From assembly GCA_016234555.1 (NCBI GenBank), contig JACRBJ010000058.1, positions 21,284 through 85,283 of the forward strand: a DNA stretch of 64,000 bases. The letters are read 5' to 3'. The position numbers and the translations under genes are program-made. The DNA is from Chloroflexota bacterium. Its GTDB lineage: Bacteria; Chloroflexota; Anaerolineae; Anaerolineales; Villigracilaceae. The notes beneath the pieces were generated by a model that was given only the letters and a program-made list of their open reading frames with translations, did no database searches and was not told the DNA's origin. The stretch's first letter is position 1; each line of letters begins with the position of its first letter. Of the stretch, positions 15,991 through 24,373 are shown one piece after another.

Positions 15991-16860
15991 CTATATTTTT
16001 CCTGCCGCTCTCGCTCTTTCCAACACTTTTTGGGCGTTTTTCAGCAGCGGCATGTCGATCATCTTGCCATCCAGCGAATACGCCCCCTTCCCCTCTTTTT
16101 GACTCGTCTCAAAAGTCTCGACAATACGTTTGGCGTACGCAATCGCCTCATCGTTTGGCGTGAAAGCAGTCTGCACCGGCTCGACCTGTGCCGGGTGGAT
16201 GATCTGCTTTCCACTGTAGCCAAGCCGTGCGCCGAATTCTGATTCCGCTCGCAGGGATTCGATATCCCTGTAATCGATGGTCACGATGTCAATCGCCTGC
16301 AAATCGTTGGCGGCACAAGCCACCACCACCGCCTGACGCGCGTAAAGCAGCTCGGTCGCTTCCTTCGTGCGGATTGCCCCAATCGAAGCGGCAAAATCCT
16401 CGCCGCCGAAGATGATGGCGTCCAGCCGTGGATGCGTCGCAATCTCCTTGAGATTCAAAATCCCTTTGGCGGTTTCCACACCGATCAACACGCGGATGGA
16501 GTTGACCTGCCAGCCGTGCTTTAACTCCGCCACTTCGATGATCTGGCTTGCCCATTCCACCTGCTCGAAGGATTCGACTTTTGGAATCACGATCCCATCG
16601 GGGTGATACGGCAGGACAGCTTCGATGTCATCCCTTTCCCAGCCCGATCCCACCGAGTTGATGCGCGCCAGTTTCTCGCTCGCGCCGAAATCCAACTCCC
16701 GCAAAGCGCGGGCAATCGTGGTACGCGCCTCGGCTTTTTTGTTGACGGCTGTGCCGTCCTCCATGTCCATGCAGACGCAGTCCACGCCGAGGGTGATGGA
16801 CTTGGTGATCATCTTCCAGTTGTCGCCGGGCATGTAAAGCAATGCGCGTCGTGAGTGCAT
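15991..16860 (-). CDS. HpcH/HpaI aldolase / CitE-like CoA-ester lyase
   Basis: A 289-residue TIM-barrel protein of the citrate lyase beta (CitE)/malyl-CoA lyase family, which cleaves or forms C-C bonds in CoA thioesters. Typical landmarks: RALLYMPGDNWKMITK start, CVCMDMEDGTA (metal/acid region) near 35, GIVIPKVES near 100, and FGGEDFAASIGA near 160. No citF or citD partners lie nearby, so citrate lyase itself is unlikely; a stand-alone (S)-citramalyl- or malyl-CoA type lyase is more plausible. The start ATG 16860 is preferred because GGGAG lies 7 bases before it and the longer frame runs into the next gene. Confidence 0.88.
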   Translation of the reverse strand: MHSRRALLYMPGDNWKMITKSITLGVDCVCMDMEDGTAVNKKAEARTTIARALRELDFGASEKLARINSVGSGWERDDIEAVLPYHPDGIVIPKVESFEQVEWASQIIEVAELKHGWQVNSIRVLIGVETAKGILNLKEIATHPRLDAIIFGGEDFAASIGAIRTKEATELLYARQAVVVACAANDLQAIDIVTIDYRDIESLRAESEFGARLGYSGKQIIHPAQVEPVQTAFTPNDEAIAYAKRIVETFETSQKEGKGAYSLDGKMIDMPLLKNAQKVLERARAAGKI

Positions 16861-16979
16861 ATAAACTCCCAAAATACATATTTGGCTTCCTGCGAAAGCT
16901 ATCCCCACCAAGGCAGCTTCCTCGCCACCGTCCCCCGTGGCGGGAGCGCACATGGGGATGATTTTATCCGAAATTAATA

Positions 16980-18626
16980 TCAATACCCGGTTTCTTCTGC
17001 GCCAAGACGAGTCAGATTCCCAAACACGCCAATCCATAACGCCACGAGCGTTGACGTAAAGAGTATTTTAGAGGCAGACCAACTGAAATCGTAGTAAAAC
17101 AATGGCGTCAGGTCGGTGATGGTGGCTGCCATGGTCAGGTGCAACCACCACGTGCCGGTAATCGCCAGGATAACGGCACCGGTCGACAAAAGCACACGAA
17201 GCACACGGGAACGGATCAAACCGCCCAACGCATGAACAAAGGCGATGAATGCGCAACCGAGAGTGATCAAAAATCCGTCCGGCGGTGTATTGACAAACAG
17301 CACGTGAAAGATGAACATGGCGATATTCATCCCAACCGTCCCGGCAACGGTACCCAACGTCATGCGCAGCAGGGGATTTGCCCCGTGGAATCGCTCAACG
17401 ATCATTCTTGCCAGAAAGAGTCCCAGACCGAAAACCGTCCCTGTGATCAATCCCCGTTCAAGAGAAGATGAGATTCGGGCGATATCCATGAACTCCGGCA
17501 GGCGAAAGGTCAGATACACCTGGGAGGCGATTCCAAAAGCGGCCCCCGTCAGCGTCAGCAAATAGGCGCCAAACAACCGCGCCGGTCGAAACGTCAACCT
17601 TTGGCCGATCCATTCCAACGCCACTCGCAGGCGGATTCCCAGCGGAACGCCAGCCGGCAGGCTTCCCGCAGACTGCTGGATTTCCAACAAGGCTGGAAGC
17701 AAACGGTCTTTTCCGGCTCTTTTCAATATGAAATCCACCGTCGGCTGGGAGTGTAAACGCCCGGTCACCTGCGCCGCCTGATCCCCCAAATCTGAATCTT
17801 CGATTGCCAATTCTCCCAGGAGGGTATTTACTTCGGGATTCAGTTGCGAACTGCCCCATGCGGAAGCCGTCGGGGCGATGGCTTGCAGACCCGAGAGCAG
17901 CCTGCGGGACAATGTCCGATTCTTCGACTTCGCCGCCATCTCCAAAAGGGAAACCGCCACCTTCGACGATTGATCCGCCGTCAGCGGGCGAAGAGAATCA
18001 TCCCCGGCAAGGCGATCGAGAACACGCGCCGCAATCACTTCATTTTGCATGGCGAAGAGTCTCTGGGTGGTCGAAAGCCTGTCGCTGGGATTGGAAACAT
18101 TTGCCCACCAATAATCATCCTTGTAGCCATACTTCAGCGCATGGAACAACATAAAAGCGCCGGCATCGTCCGTAATCTCCCTTTTGTCCCTTGTTTTATA
18201 ATCGCGGTGAATCAGCGCAAACTTCGTCAGACCGAGTTCGCCGTTATCGGCGCCGGCTGCCCAACGCGCCAGGTTTTGGTAGATCAAATCATCGGCATCG
18301 TGGGCGCGGAGCGCAGCTTGATCGCCCGATAATGCCCCCGGCAGGGAAGAGTCCTTCATATCGAAAGCATAACGGACCATCTTCATTATTTCGCTCGCCG
18401 AAGGAGGCCTGCGCGACGGGTCCGCCGAAGTGACCCGCCGCAGAATATCCCTGAAAAGGGGAGGCAAAGCGCCATTAAGTTCGCATGGATCCGGGATCTC
18501 GCAGTCCGAATAAAGTTGTTTAAGTCCAAGCGCGCTCTCGCCCCCCCAGGGCAACTGCCCGGTAAAAATCTCGAAGAGGAGAATCCCGAAACTATACAAG
18601 TCGGATTTCGAGCTGATCTTCAACAA
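16980..18626 (-). CDS. Ser/Thr protein kinase, C-terminal part (frameshifted gene)
   Basis: This is the 3' part of a kinase gene split from its 5' part by a one-base shift near 18660-18668. The restored frame reads GTWDPPYAPPEQ into KSDLYSFGILLFEIFTGQLPWGG, the kinase APE-to-F-helix region. After the catalytic domain comes a helical segment (about residues 120-330) and about six membrane helices near the C-terminus (for example LFGAYLLTLTGAAFGIASQVYL and GTVAGTVGMNIAMFIFHVLF). The whole protein would be a membrane-anchored kinase. The N-terminal ATG (18626) is an internal Met, not a true start. Confidence 0.75.
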   Translation of the reverse strand: MLKISSKSDLYSFGILLFEIFTGQLPWGGESALGLKQLYSDCEIPDPCELNGALPPLFRDILRRVTSADPSRRPPSASEIMKMVRYAFDMKDSSLPGALSGDQAALRAHDADDLIYQNLARWAAGADNGELGLTKFALIHRDYKTRDKREITDDAGAFMLFHALKYGYKDDYWWANVSNPSDRLSTTQRLFAMQNEVIAARVLDRLAGDDSLRPLTADQSSKVAVSLLEMAAKSKNRTLSRRLLSGLQAIAPTASAWGSSQLNPEVNTLLGELAIEDSDLGDQAAQVTGRLHSQPTVDFILKRAGKDRLLPALLEIQQSAGSLPAGVPLGIRLRVALEWIGQRLTFRPARLFGAYLLTLTGAAFGIASQVYLTFRLPEFMDIARISSSLERGLITGTVFGLGLFLARMIVERFHGANPLLRMTLGTVAGTVGMNIAMFIFHVLFVNTPPDGFLITLGCAFIAFVHALGGLIRSRVLRVLLSTGAVILAITGTWWLHLTMAATITDLTPLFYYDFSWSASKILFTSTLVALWIGVFGNLTRLGAEETGY

Positions 18627-19180
18627 CTTGTGTTGTTCGGGCGGTGCATAGGGCGGGTCCCACGTCCCGTGTGCATGGCTTGGGTGGTGGCGGAGACGGA
18701 CCGCGCCAGACCAAAATCTGCCAGATAAGTATGGTTCCGTAAATCCAGCAAAATATTGGAGGATTTTACATCACGATGAATGATCCCCTGGTCGTGCAGG
18801 TAATCCAGCGCGGACGCAATCTCGTTCGAGAATCGCAATGCGTCACTCAGGGGCAGGGGCGTCCGCCTGATCCTGTCAAACATGGACCCGCCCACAATAT
18901 ATGGAGAGACCAGATAACGAACCTGATTCACCAGACCGCTGTCGTATATGGGCAATATGTTCGCGTGCTGAATATTGAGCAGTTTTTCCAGTTGTCGCTC
19001 GAAGATTTTATCCTCGGCTTGTTCCTGTCCCGAATCCGCGATCTCGTTGAATTTAATGGCGACAATATCATTCCGACGGAAGTCTTCCGCCGACCAAACA
19101 ATCCCCTGCCCGCCCACGCCGATCTGCTCGAGGAGTTGATATTGATGGAATTTAAAACCGGGGCGGAGTTCACTGATCAT
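18620..19180 (-). CDS. Ser/Thr protein kinase, N-terminal part (frameshifted gene)
   Basis: The 5' part of the same kinase. From ATG 19180 it reads a Hanks-type kinase: Gly-loop IGVGGQG at 20-26, Lys43 in VAIKF, catalytic HRD at 135-137 in IIHRDVKSSNILL, and DFG at 155-157 in LADFGLARS. After TGR the frame leaves the family pattern and stops (NNTSC). Moving the frame by one base restores TWDPPYAPPEQ. So one base is missing here, either a real mutation or an assembly/sequencing error. If real, the kinase lacks its activation-loop end and all membrane helices. No clear Shine-Dalgarno precedes ATG 19180. Confidence 0.75.
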   Translation of the reverse strand: MISELRPGFKFHQYQLLEQIGVGGQGIVWSAEDFRRNDIVAIKFNEIADSGQEQAEDKIFERQLEKLLNIQHANILPIYDSGLVNQVRYLVSPYIVGGSMFDRIRRTPLPLSDALRFSNEIASALDYLHDQGIIHRDVKSSNILLDLRNHTYLADFGLARSVSATTQAMHTGRGTRPMHRPNNTSC

Positions 19181-19304
19181 AATGAAACACGATTTTTTCA
19201 CATGACTGAAAAATGGGCTTCCCGCAAAGGTCACAAAAATACCCTGCTCCCATCCCCGCTGACTAGATGTCAACGGGAGCGCTCATTCAAGAAGTCCGAT
19301 CACA

Positions 19305-21062
19305 TCATGGCACTTGAATTTGACAACCCACATCGAAGTGCAGTTGGATCGAATAGCCGCCTCCAGTGGGAGAGTTTTGGAAATTGACCGTAAGCGTTTC
19401 GGTGGGCGTCCCATCATTTTCAATAACACGCCGGCTGGCGGGACCCGTAAACACATTGGGAGATGGATAATCACTGGGGGAAATCGTATCATTGGCATTC
19501 CCAATCTGGTTTCCATCCAGCGAGATATCGAGAATCCTGGTGGCAGTTCCTACATTCCACACAATGTGCATGGCGTCGATTGCGACATCCATGCCGCTGT
19601 TATTTGTCAAAGTTAATTCCAATGAATTTCCGTTAACTGTAAGAGACCCTGCGACGATTTGCGAACCGTTGCAGACGGGATCGCCTATCGGCGTATTAGT
19701 AGGCGTTGGTGTTGACGTCGGGGTTGGTGTCGGAGTTTCCGTCGCGGTCGCCGCATCAGTATTGGTCGGCGTGGGAGTAAACGTGAAAGTGGACGCCAAT
19801 GGAGTGAGTGTGCCCGTCGGGGTTCTGGTTGGCGTTCTGGTCATTGTTCTGGTCATTGTTCTGGTCGGAGTCCGCGTGGGGGTCCTGGTCGATGTATTTG
19901 CCCTTGTAGGAACGTTGGGCGGATTGACCCTGGGTGTGTTTGTGGGTACCTTGCTGGCTGTCCAGGTCGGATATATATAGACCGTGCTGGTGGCGGTAGC
20001 CGTAGCGGTTGGAATATACATCCGCGTAGATGTCGGTGTCTGGGTGGGCGTCGTAGTTTGGGTGGGAACCCGCGTAAATGTGGGCGGCGGGGTTGGGGTT
20101 AAACCAAGTTCCTCCTGAATCTCTTGTTGAGCCTCCTCGCTTGTAACGGGGATGATTTCATCCTGCGAACAGAATTCGCCGGTCAATGCACATGCGGTAT
20201 CAAGCTGGTCCTGGGAAATCGCCTCCGGCGCGGAAGGTGGACCAACCGCGTCAGTTCCGTTTTCTCCCCCCAACTGGACGTCCACCTGCTGCCCAGCCCC
20301 GAAGTATTGTTCCTCCCCGTCCGACTCGATACGCCCCGATCCCTCGAACAGGCTGACTTCCATCTTTCCATTCTTCTCGGCGGTAATCGTGGCATCCCCG
20401 GTCAGGGTCAGGTCGGCGCCATTGACAATGAACCTGACGCCCTCCCCATTTGGCACATTGATCATGATTCCATCGTCGGGCACTTTCTCGCAGACGATCT
20501 GTCCGAGTTCACTGGAGAAGAAAAAGGATTCAAGGTTGCCGCTTTCATTGTCCAGCGTGGTATTTCCAAACACAACCATCGTAACGGTTTGACCCGGCAG
20601 GGATCGCGGCAGGTTCGCGATGACCTTCAGGATCGCGATCCCCCATTCATCTTTGTCCAATCTTAGGGGCGAGGCGGAGATGCGGCGAACCTTGTCCACA
20701 TCGACAATATCGCCGCGTTCTGAAAATCTTTGCGCGGTATCAGGCTTGAGTTCCGCATCGATCGTATTATTCCCATAGCAGGCTTTGTTGGAGCCGACCT
20801 GACTGCAAAAGCTTCCCGAAGCCTGCATCGCCTTTTCGATCAACGCCTGGCACTCGGCATTCTTTTGCGCGACGGCAGTGGCTGTCAGGTTGGTTGGGAA
20901 TGTGAAAAGCCCCGCACTATAAACCATAAAGCCGACGGCGCCCAGGCATATTGTGGGGAACAGGAGGAAAAACAAAAACAACAAGAGATCGGTTCGACGA
21001 TTCTTGTCGCGCCGTGAACGGGGCTTGGCGGTGGGCTGGGGTCTTCGTGAAATTTCCTGCAT
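19305..21062 (-). CDS. FecR-domain-like surface protein with Thr/Pro-rich linker
   Basis: A 585-residue protein in this order: short basic N-terminus; membrane helix at about 27-54; an extracellular region with a FecR-like segment near 220-275 ([42 protein letters not shown]); an extended Thr/Pro repeat region about 325-460 ([21 protein letters not shown]); and a C-terminal beta-rich domain ([16 protein letters not shown] to the end) with cysteines at both ends that looks like a carbohydrate-binding or fibronectin-like fold. It is probably anchored and projects through the cell envelope. It sits 15 bases after the FHA gene and before the kinase, suggesting one signalling locus. No function is assigned. 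Confidence 0.7.
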   Translation of the reverse strand: MQEISRRPQPTAKPRSRRDKNRRTDLLLFLFFLLFPTICLGAVGFMVYSAGLFTFPTNLTATAVAQKNAECQALIEKAMQASGSFCSQVGSNKACYGNNTIDAELKPDTAQRFSERGDIVDVDKVRRISASPLRLDKDEWGIAILKVIANLPRSLPGQTVTMVVFGNTTLDNESGNLESFFFSSELGQIVCEKVPDDGIMINVPNGEGVRFIVNGADLTLTGDATITAEKNGKMEVSLFEGSGRIESDGEEQYFGAGQQVDVQLGGENGTDAVGPPSAPEAISQDQLDTACALTGEFCSQDEIIPVTSEEAQQEIQEELGLTPTPPPTFTRVPTQTTTPTQTPTSTRMYIPTATATATSTVYIYPTWTASKVPTNTPRVNPPNVPTRANTSTRTPTRTPTRTMTRTMTRTPTRTPTGTLTPLASTFTFTPTPTNTDAATATETPTPTPTSTPTPTNTPIGDPVCNGSQIVAGSLTVNGNSLELTLTNNSGMDVAIDAMHIVWNVGTATRILDISLDGNQIGNANDTISPSDYPSPNVFTGPASRRVIENDGTPTETLTVNFQNSPTGGGYSIQLHFDVGCQIQVP

Positions 21063-21077
21063 GGGAAACGACGCTGG

Positions 21078-21461
21078 TTATTTCTTTTCTGGTGCGGTTG
21101 GACATGAATAAAGCACGACCAGTTTCAGCCGCCCCAGTTGAATCACGGAACCACTGGGCAGGTCATGCGGTTTGGCTGGCGCGATGCGCTCTCCGTTAAT
21201 CCATGTGCCATTCGCGCTGTTCAGGTCAGTCAACATATATCTGCCTTCGACTTCTTTAATCATGGCATGTTCCCTGGATACTCCCATCGCATACGCCTCA
21301 AATTCCGAAAGGTCGAAGGTGGGTTTGGAAACCGGGGCGCCGCCGCGCCCAAGAACAAACTCCTGCTGTGTACACAAACCAACAGGCTCGCTTCGGTTAA
21401 GCAGGAAAAGCAGCATCCCCGAAAGCGGGGGTGGATATACCGCGGTTATTTTCTCTTTCAA
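21078..21461 (-). CDS. FHA-domain protein
   Basis: A 127-residue protein that is almost only an FHA domain, which binds phosphothreonine peptides. The conserved core is present: LGRGG near 40, GVSREHAMIKE (SxxH) near 62, and LTDLNSANGTWINGERI near 80. The segment DLSEFEAYAMGVSR is nearly identical in pattern to the FHA part of the zinc-ribbon/FHA protein at 56475-56990. Its start overlaps the stop of the zinc-ribbon gene by 4 bases (ATGA). It is followed 15 bases later by the FecR-like gene and then the kinase, a plausible source of its phosphoprotein ligand. Confidence 0.85.
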   Translation of the reverse strand: MKEKITAVYPPPLSGMLLFLLNRSEPVGLCTQQEFVLGRGGAPVSKPTFDLSEFEAYAMGVSREHAMIKEVEGRYMLTDLNSANGTWINGERIAPAKPHDLPSGSVIQLGRLKLVVLYSCPTAPEKK

Positions 21462-21619
21462 TTCTTCTGTAAGCTCGATTGGCTTTTCAACACGCCGGGT
21501 TGTGGGGCCCCTGCGGATTCAGAATTTAATGGCGCGTTACAGTACTGGCATGCGCTCGCATCCACCACATTTGCCATTTTGCAGACAGGGCAAAACTTTA
21601 GCAAAGCTCGACTTTCCAT
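21458..21619 (-). CDS. Small zinc-ribbon protein
   Basis: A 53-residue protein with CPVC and CQYC (a four-cysteine zinc ribbon), then a short Ser/Gly tail. ATG 21619 is chosen because AGGAA lies 7 bases upstream; an in-frame ATG at 21652 would add 11 residues. The stop overlaps the FHA gene start by 4 bases. In a related protein at 56475-56990 the same two domains are fused, so this pair looks like a split version of one gene. Confidence 0.65.
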   Translation of the reverse strand: MESRALLKFCPVCKMANVVDASACQYCNAPLNSESAGAPQPGVLKSQSSLQKN

Positions 21620-21980
21620 CTTTTCATTCCTGACACGAAGATTAAATTCCATGGTTCACAAACCAGGTTGTGGCTTGATGGAAAAGAGATGTGTCAACCT
21701 GAAGGAGTGTGTTCATCGCCACCGCTACTCTGCATGAATTGGAAGCGCAGGGATGTGCAACTCAGAATGGCAGGATAAGAGTATGGAGGCAACCCGGAAT
21801 AATTTTAATCGAATTTGTATAAGCAAGCTTAAATAAGTCTAAGGCCGACTTAAATTACACCGATATAATTTTACTTCAACAAGAAACAAACCCATATACT
21901 TACAAGGGTGTCGCAAGGAAATCGCAAGGAAATCCTTTCATAATTGTTAGCTAACAACACAATGGACTTGTCCTGATGGG
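21620..21980. other. AT-rich intergenic region
   Basis: About 360 bases with no convincing gene. It contains a tandem copy of gcaaggaaatc near 21910-21935, an inverted pair aagtc/gactt near 21835-21852, and a weak promoter-like site on the minus strand (21879-21852). It separates the Rieske gene from the zinc-ribbon gene, both on the minus strand. Confidence 0.4.
21852..21879 (-). promoter_or_regulatory. Weak promoter candidate for the zinc-ribbon/FHA/FecR/kinase genes
   Basis: On the minus strand TTGAAG (21879-21874) and TAATTT (21857-21852) are 16 bases apart in an AT-rich stretch. The leader would be about 225 bases. The match is only moderate. Confidence 0.3.
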
Positions 21981-22397
21981 TTATTCCATATAGAGGATGA
22001 CATTGCCGGTTTCGTTTACTTCAACCCGCAGTTTCTTCAACGGGGTGTTCGAAGGTCCACGGGTGACCAGTCCCTTGCCATTGTATTTCGAGCCATGACA
22101 GGGACATTCGTATTCCCCATCCTTGTGTTCCACCGTACACCCCAGGTGCGTACAGACCATGCTCAACGCCATGAATCCCTCATCGTTATGGATCAACACG
22201 GCGGGGATTTGCAGGAAGACAGTGACGGTCCCGTGCAGGTAATCGTTCGCGGAGCCGAGGTCATATTGCGACGGCGGCGCGGGATCCATTTCATAGGATA
22301 GAAAACGGACCAGCCCGCCCAGCCCAAGCGCGCCGCCCAGTCCAAGCAGGAAGTTGGTCCCCAGTTTGAGAAAATCGCTTCGGGATAGTTTTGTCAT
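21981..22397 (-). CDS. Rieske [2Fe-2S] protein of a cytochrome bc-type complex
   Basis: A 138-residue Rieske protein, the iron-sulfur subunit that takes an electron from quinol. Cluster ligands are C82-T-H84-L-G-C87 and C98-P-C100-H101-G-S103, with the two His ligands and the disulfide Cys pair intact. The N-terminal hydrophobic stretch (about 10-32, preceded by SRSDFLK, a Tat-like pattern with one Arg) anchors it. The start overlaps the stop of the cytochrome gene by 4 bases (ATGA), so they are translationally coupled. It is shorter than mitochondrial Rieske proteins but normal for bacterial ones. Confidence 0.95.
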   Translation of the reverse strand: MTKLSRSDFLKLGTNFLLGLGGALGLGGLVRFLSYEMDPAPPSQYDLGSANDYLHGTVTVFLQIPAVLIHNDEGFMALSMVCTHLGCTVEHKDGEYECPCHGSKYNGKGLVTRGPSNTPLKKLRVEVNETGNVILYME

Positions 22398-24193
22398 GAT
22401 GAACTTAATGCCGCGAGTATGGTCAGCGCCACAATGATAACGGTAATGATGATAAATATCAATTGCGCACGTTGTCCGCTGCGGGGGAACCAGCGTCCCA
22501 GTTCATCTTTCTTGATACCCGTAAAAATGTATGGGAACGCGCCAAGGAACCCGGCAACTCCCAAAGGCAATAAAACGCCAAGCAGGAACGGGTCGCCGGA
22601 TTTGAGCAACTGCTGAACCCAGAGGAAGAACCAGGGAGCTTTTGCATCAGCCGCCAGGATCGTATCGCCGCGGATGGGAGATGAGATCGGCGCAGGGAAG
22701 AAAACCGCCACGAGAGCCAGAGCAATCCCCCCAATAAGCATCCCCAAAACTTCACGCTTGAGCAGGTCGGCGCGGGAAATCCTGTTCGTGTTCTCGCGGA
22801 CAGGCGCGGTGGCAATCCCACCGTCTCGCCTCACGCGGAACAGATGCCAGATCATGAAGAATCCGCCGATAAGAGACAGGACAAAGATATGCCACGAATA
22901 GAAACGGACCAGCGCGGCGGGTCCCGGCTCTCTGCCGCCGACGATGAACACATAAAGTCCTTCACCAAACCACGGGATGGATTTCAGCAGGTTGGTACCG
23001 GCGGTCAACGCCCAGCGGATGCCTTCGTCCCAGCGCAGGATATAGCCAGTGAAATCAAGCAGGACGACAAAAACAAAAAGCGAAAGTCCCAGCAGGAAGT
23101 TGAATTTCCTTTTTTCTCCATAGGCTCCGGTGAAAATCACACGCGCAAGATGGATAAGCGCAACCGCCACCAACATCTGAGCCGCCCAATAATGCAGGTT
23201 GCGGACAAAGGCGCCAAGCGGCACAAAGTTGACAATGGTCTCAACCGAGATGGCGGCTTTTTCCGGAGTTGGGACATAGTAGAACATTTCGAGCAAGCCG
23301 GTCAAAACGAGAACCAGGCACAAAAAGACAGCCATTCCGCCTGCGCCCAGGGTGTAACGCCAGCGTGCTTGTTGGGCGGGAATGATCGAGGGATGCAAAT
23401 GGGCGATAAAACCAGGTCGGGGAACAGGATCAGCTTTCGGCGTGGAGTCGGGGTCATCCTTCCGCAATGACCGAAAGTCACGGACGATGAATCCAATCCC
23501 AGCCAGCGCAACAATCCCAACGAAAAGAAATATTGCCGAATTGGGATTCTTCGGCGGGGCAATGTAACGATGGACCGGCACGGCAGAGGCATTGGTCCCG
23601 TTCAATTCCAAGCCATCAGGCAGGCTGCCCTTGAGCTTCAAGACATAGGCGGTGAGTTGCCAGGCTTTTTCCGAGGTCAACGAGCGTGGATTCCACCAGG
23701 GCATCATCACCAAAATGTAATCATACAGTTGCTGGGCGTTTTCAAAACGCCCCAGCGCGCTTGGCGTGCCCAACGGCGGAAAGACCAGGTTTTTCGGTAT
23801 CTGGAAACCCCATTCCGGATGATCCGAGCCATGGCAGTTTGATTGCCAGCAATTACTGTCTTCCTTGTAGGCGCCAACGCGCCACTCGTCCGTGAGTCCC
23901 TGTCCGCGGTCACCGTGACAGGCGATGCACACGCCCCAAAAAATAGTCTCGCCTTCATCCACTTGTTTAGGGAACTCCGGTACGGACGGGCTTGCAAGAC
24001 GGGCGACATCGAAGGTCGGCGTTGGACTGGGGATGGCGGTTTGCGTACCAGTCTTTGGGCTTTGAGACGCGTTAACATTGCCGGTCAAAAGCACATTGGC
24101 AGCGACAAACAACATCCCCCCAAATATGAGCAGGATTACGCGCACAATACGACGGCTCTTTCCAGTTTTATAGGTCGAGGTTTTACTCTTCAT
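22394..24193 (-). CDS. Cytochrome c / cytochrome b fusion subunit of a bc-type complex
   Basis: A 599-residue fusion. Residues 14-38 form a signal-anchor helix. Then comes a cytochrome c domain with heme motif C89-IA-C92-H93, a possible Met ligand at 163/164 (VMMPWW), and an unusual C115-x4-C120-H121. Another helix lies near 219-238. Cytochrome b follows: His334 and His348 (13 between) and His435 and His450 (14 between, the b6-type spacing), four heme b ligands. C-terminal helices (484-500, 523-560, 577-595) resemble subunit IV; the PEWY place reads APWF (519-522). With the Rieske protein it would form a quinol-oxidising complex without a separate cytochrome c1. Confidence 0.9.
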   Translation of the reverse strand: MKSKTSTYKTGKSRRIVRVILLIFGGMLFVAANVLLTGNVNASQSPKTGTQTAIPSPTPTFDVARLASPSVPEFPKQVDEGETIFWGVCIACHGDRGQGLTDEWRVGAYKEDSNCWQSNCHGSDHPEWGFQIPKNLVFPPLGTPSALGRFENAQQLYDYILVMMPWWNPRSLTSEKAWQLTAYVLKLKGSLPDGLELNGTNASAVPVHRYIAPPKNPNSAIFLFVGIVALAGIGFIVRDFRSLRKDDPDSTPKADPVPRPGFIAHLHPSIIPAQQARWRYTLGAGGMAVFLCLVLVLTGLLEMFYYVPTPEKAAISVETIVNFVPLGAFVRNLHYWAAQMLVAVALIHLARVIFTGAYGEKRKFNFLLGLSLFVFVVLLDFTGYILRWDEGIRWALTAGTNLLKSIPWFGEGLYVFIVGGREPGPAALVRFYSWHIFVLSLIGGFFMIWHLFRVRRDGGIATAPVRENTNRISRADLLKREVLGMLIGGIALALVAVFFPAPISSPIRGDTILAADAKAPWFFLWVQQLLKSGDPFLLGVLLPLGVAGFLGAFPYIFTGIKKDELGRWFPRSGQRAQLIFIIITVIIVALTILAALSSS

Positions 24194-24324
24194 CTTTGTT
24201 CTAAAACAGGTGTCATCCTTTGAAAGTTAGTTGACTGAGTGCCGCTACTTTAGCACAAAGTCCACCCTGCATGAAAGTGAAGAATATCCTAAAAACCGGG
24301 TGCAATCGTTTGGAAGCAAAAAAA

Positions 24325-24349
24325 CAGGTCACGCTTGAAGCGTGACCTG
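24325..24349 (-). terminator. Terminator of the HtrA-like protease gene
   Basis: A 12-bp inverted repeat (caggtcacgctt / aagcgtgacctg); on the minus strand it is followed by TTTTTTT. It lies about 25 bases after the protease stop. Confidence 0.75.
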
Positions 24350-24373
24350 CAACTACAAAATTCGTGTTTACAG

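Noticed and set aside
19700..20100. CRISPR-like or tandem DNA repeat in the ggcgttctggtc tract
   Set aside because: The repeats are codons of the Thr/Pro linker of the surface protein; spacing and sequence vary with the protein, not as a DNA array.
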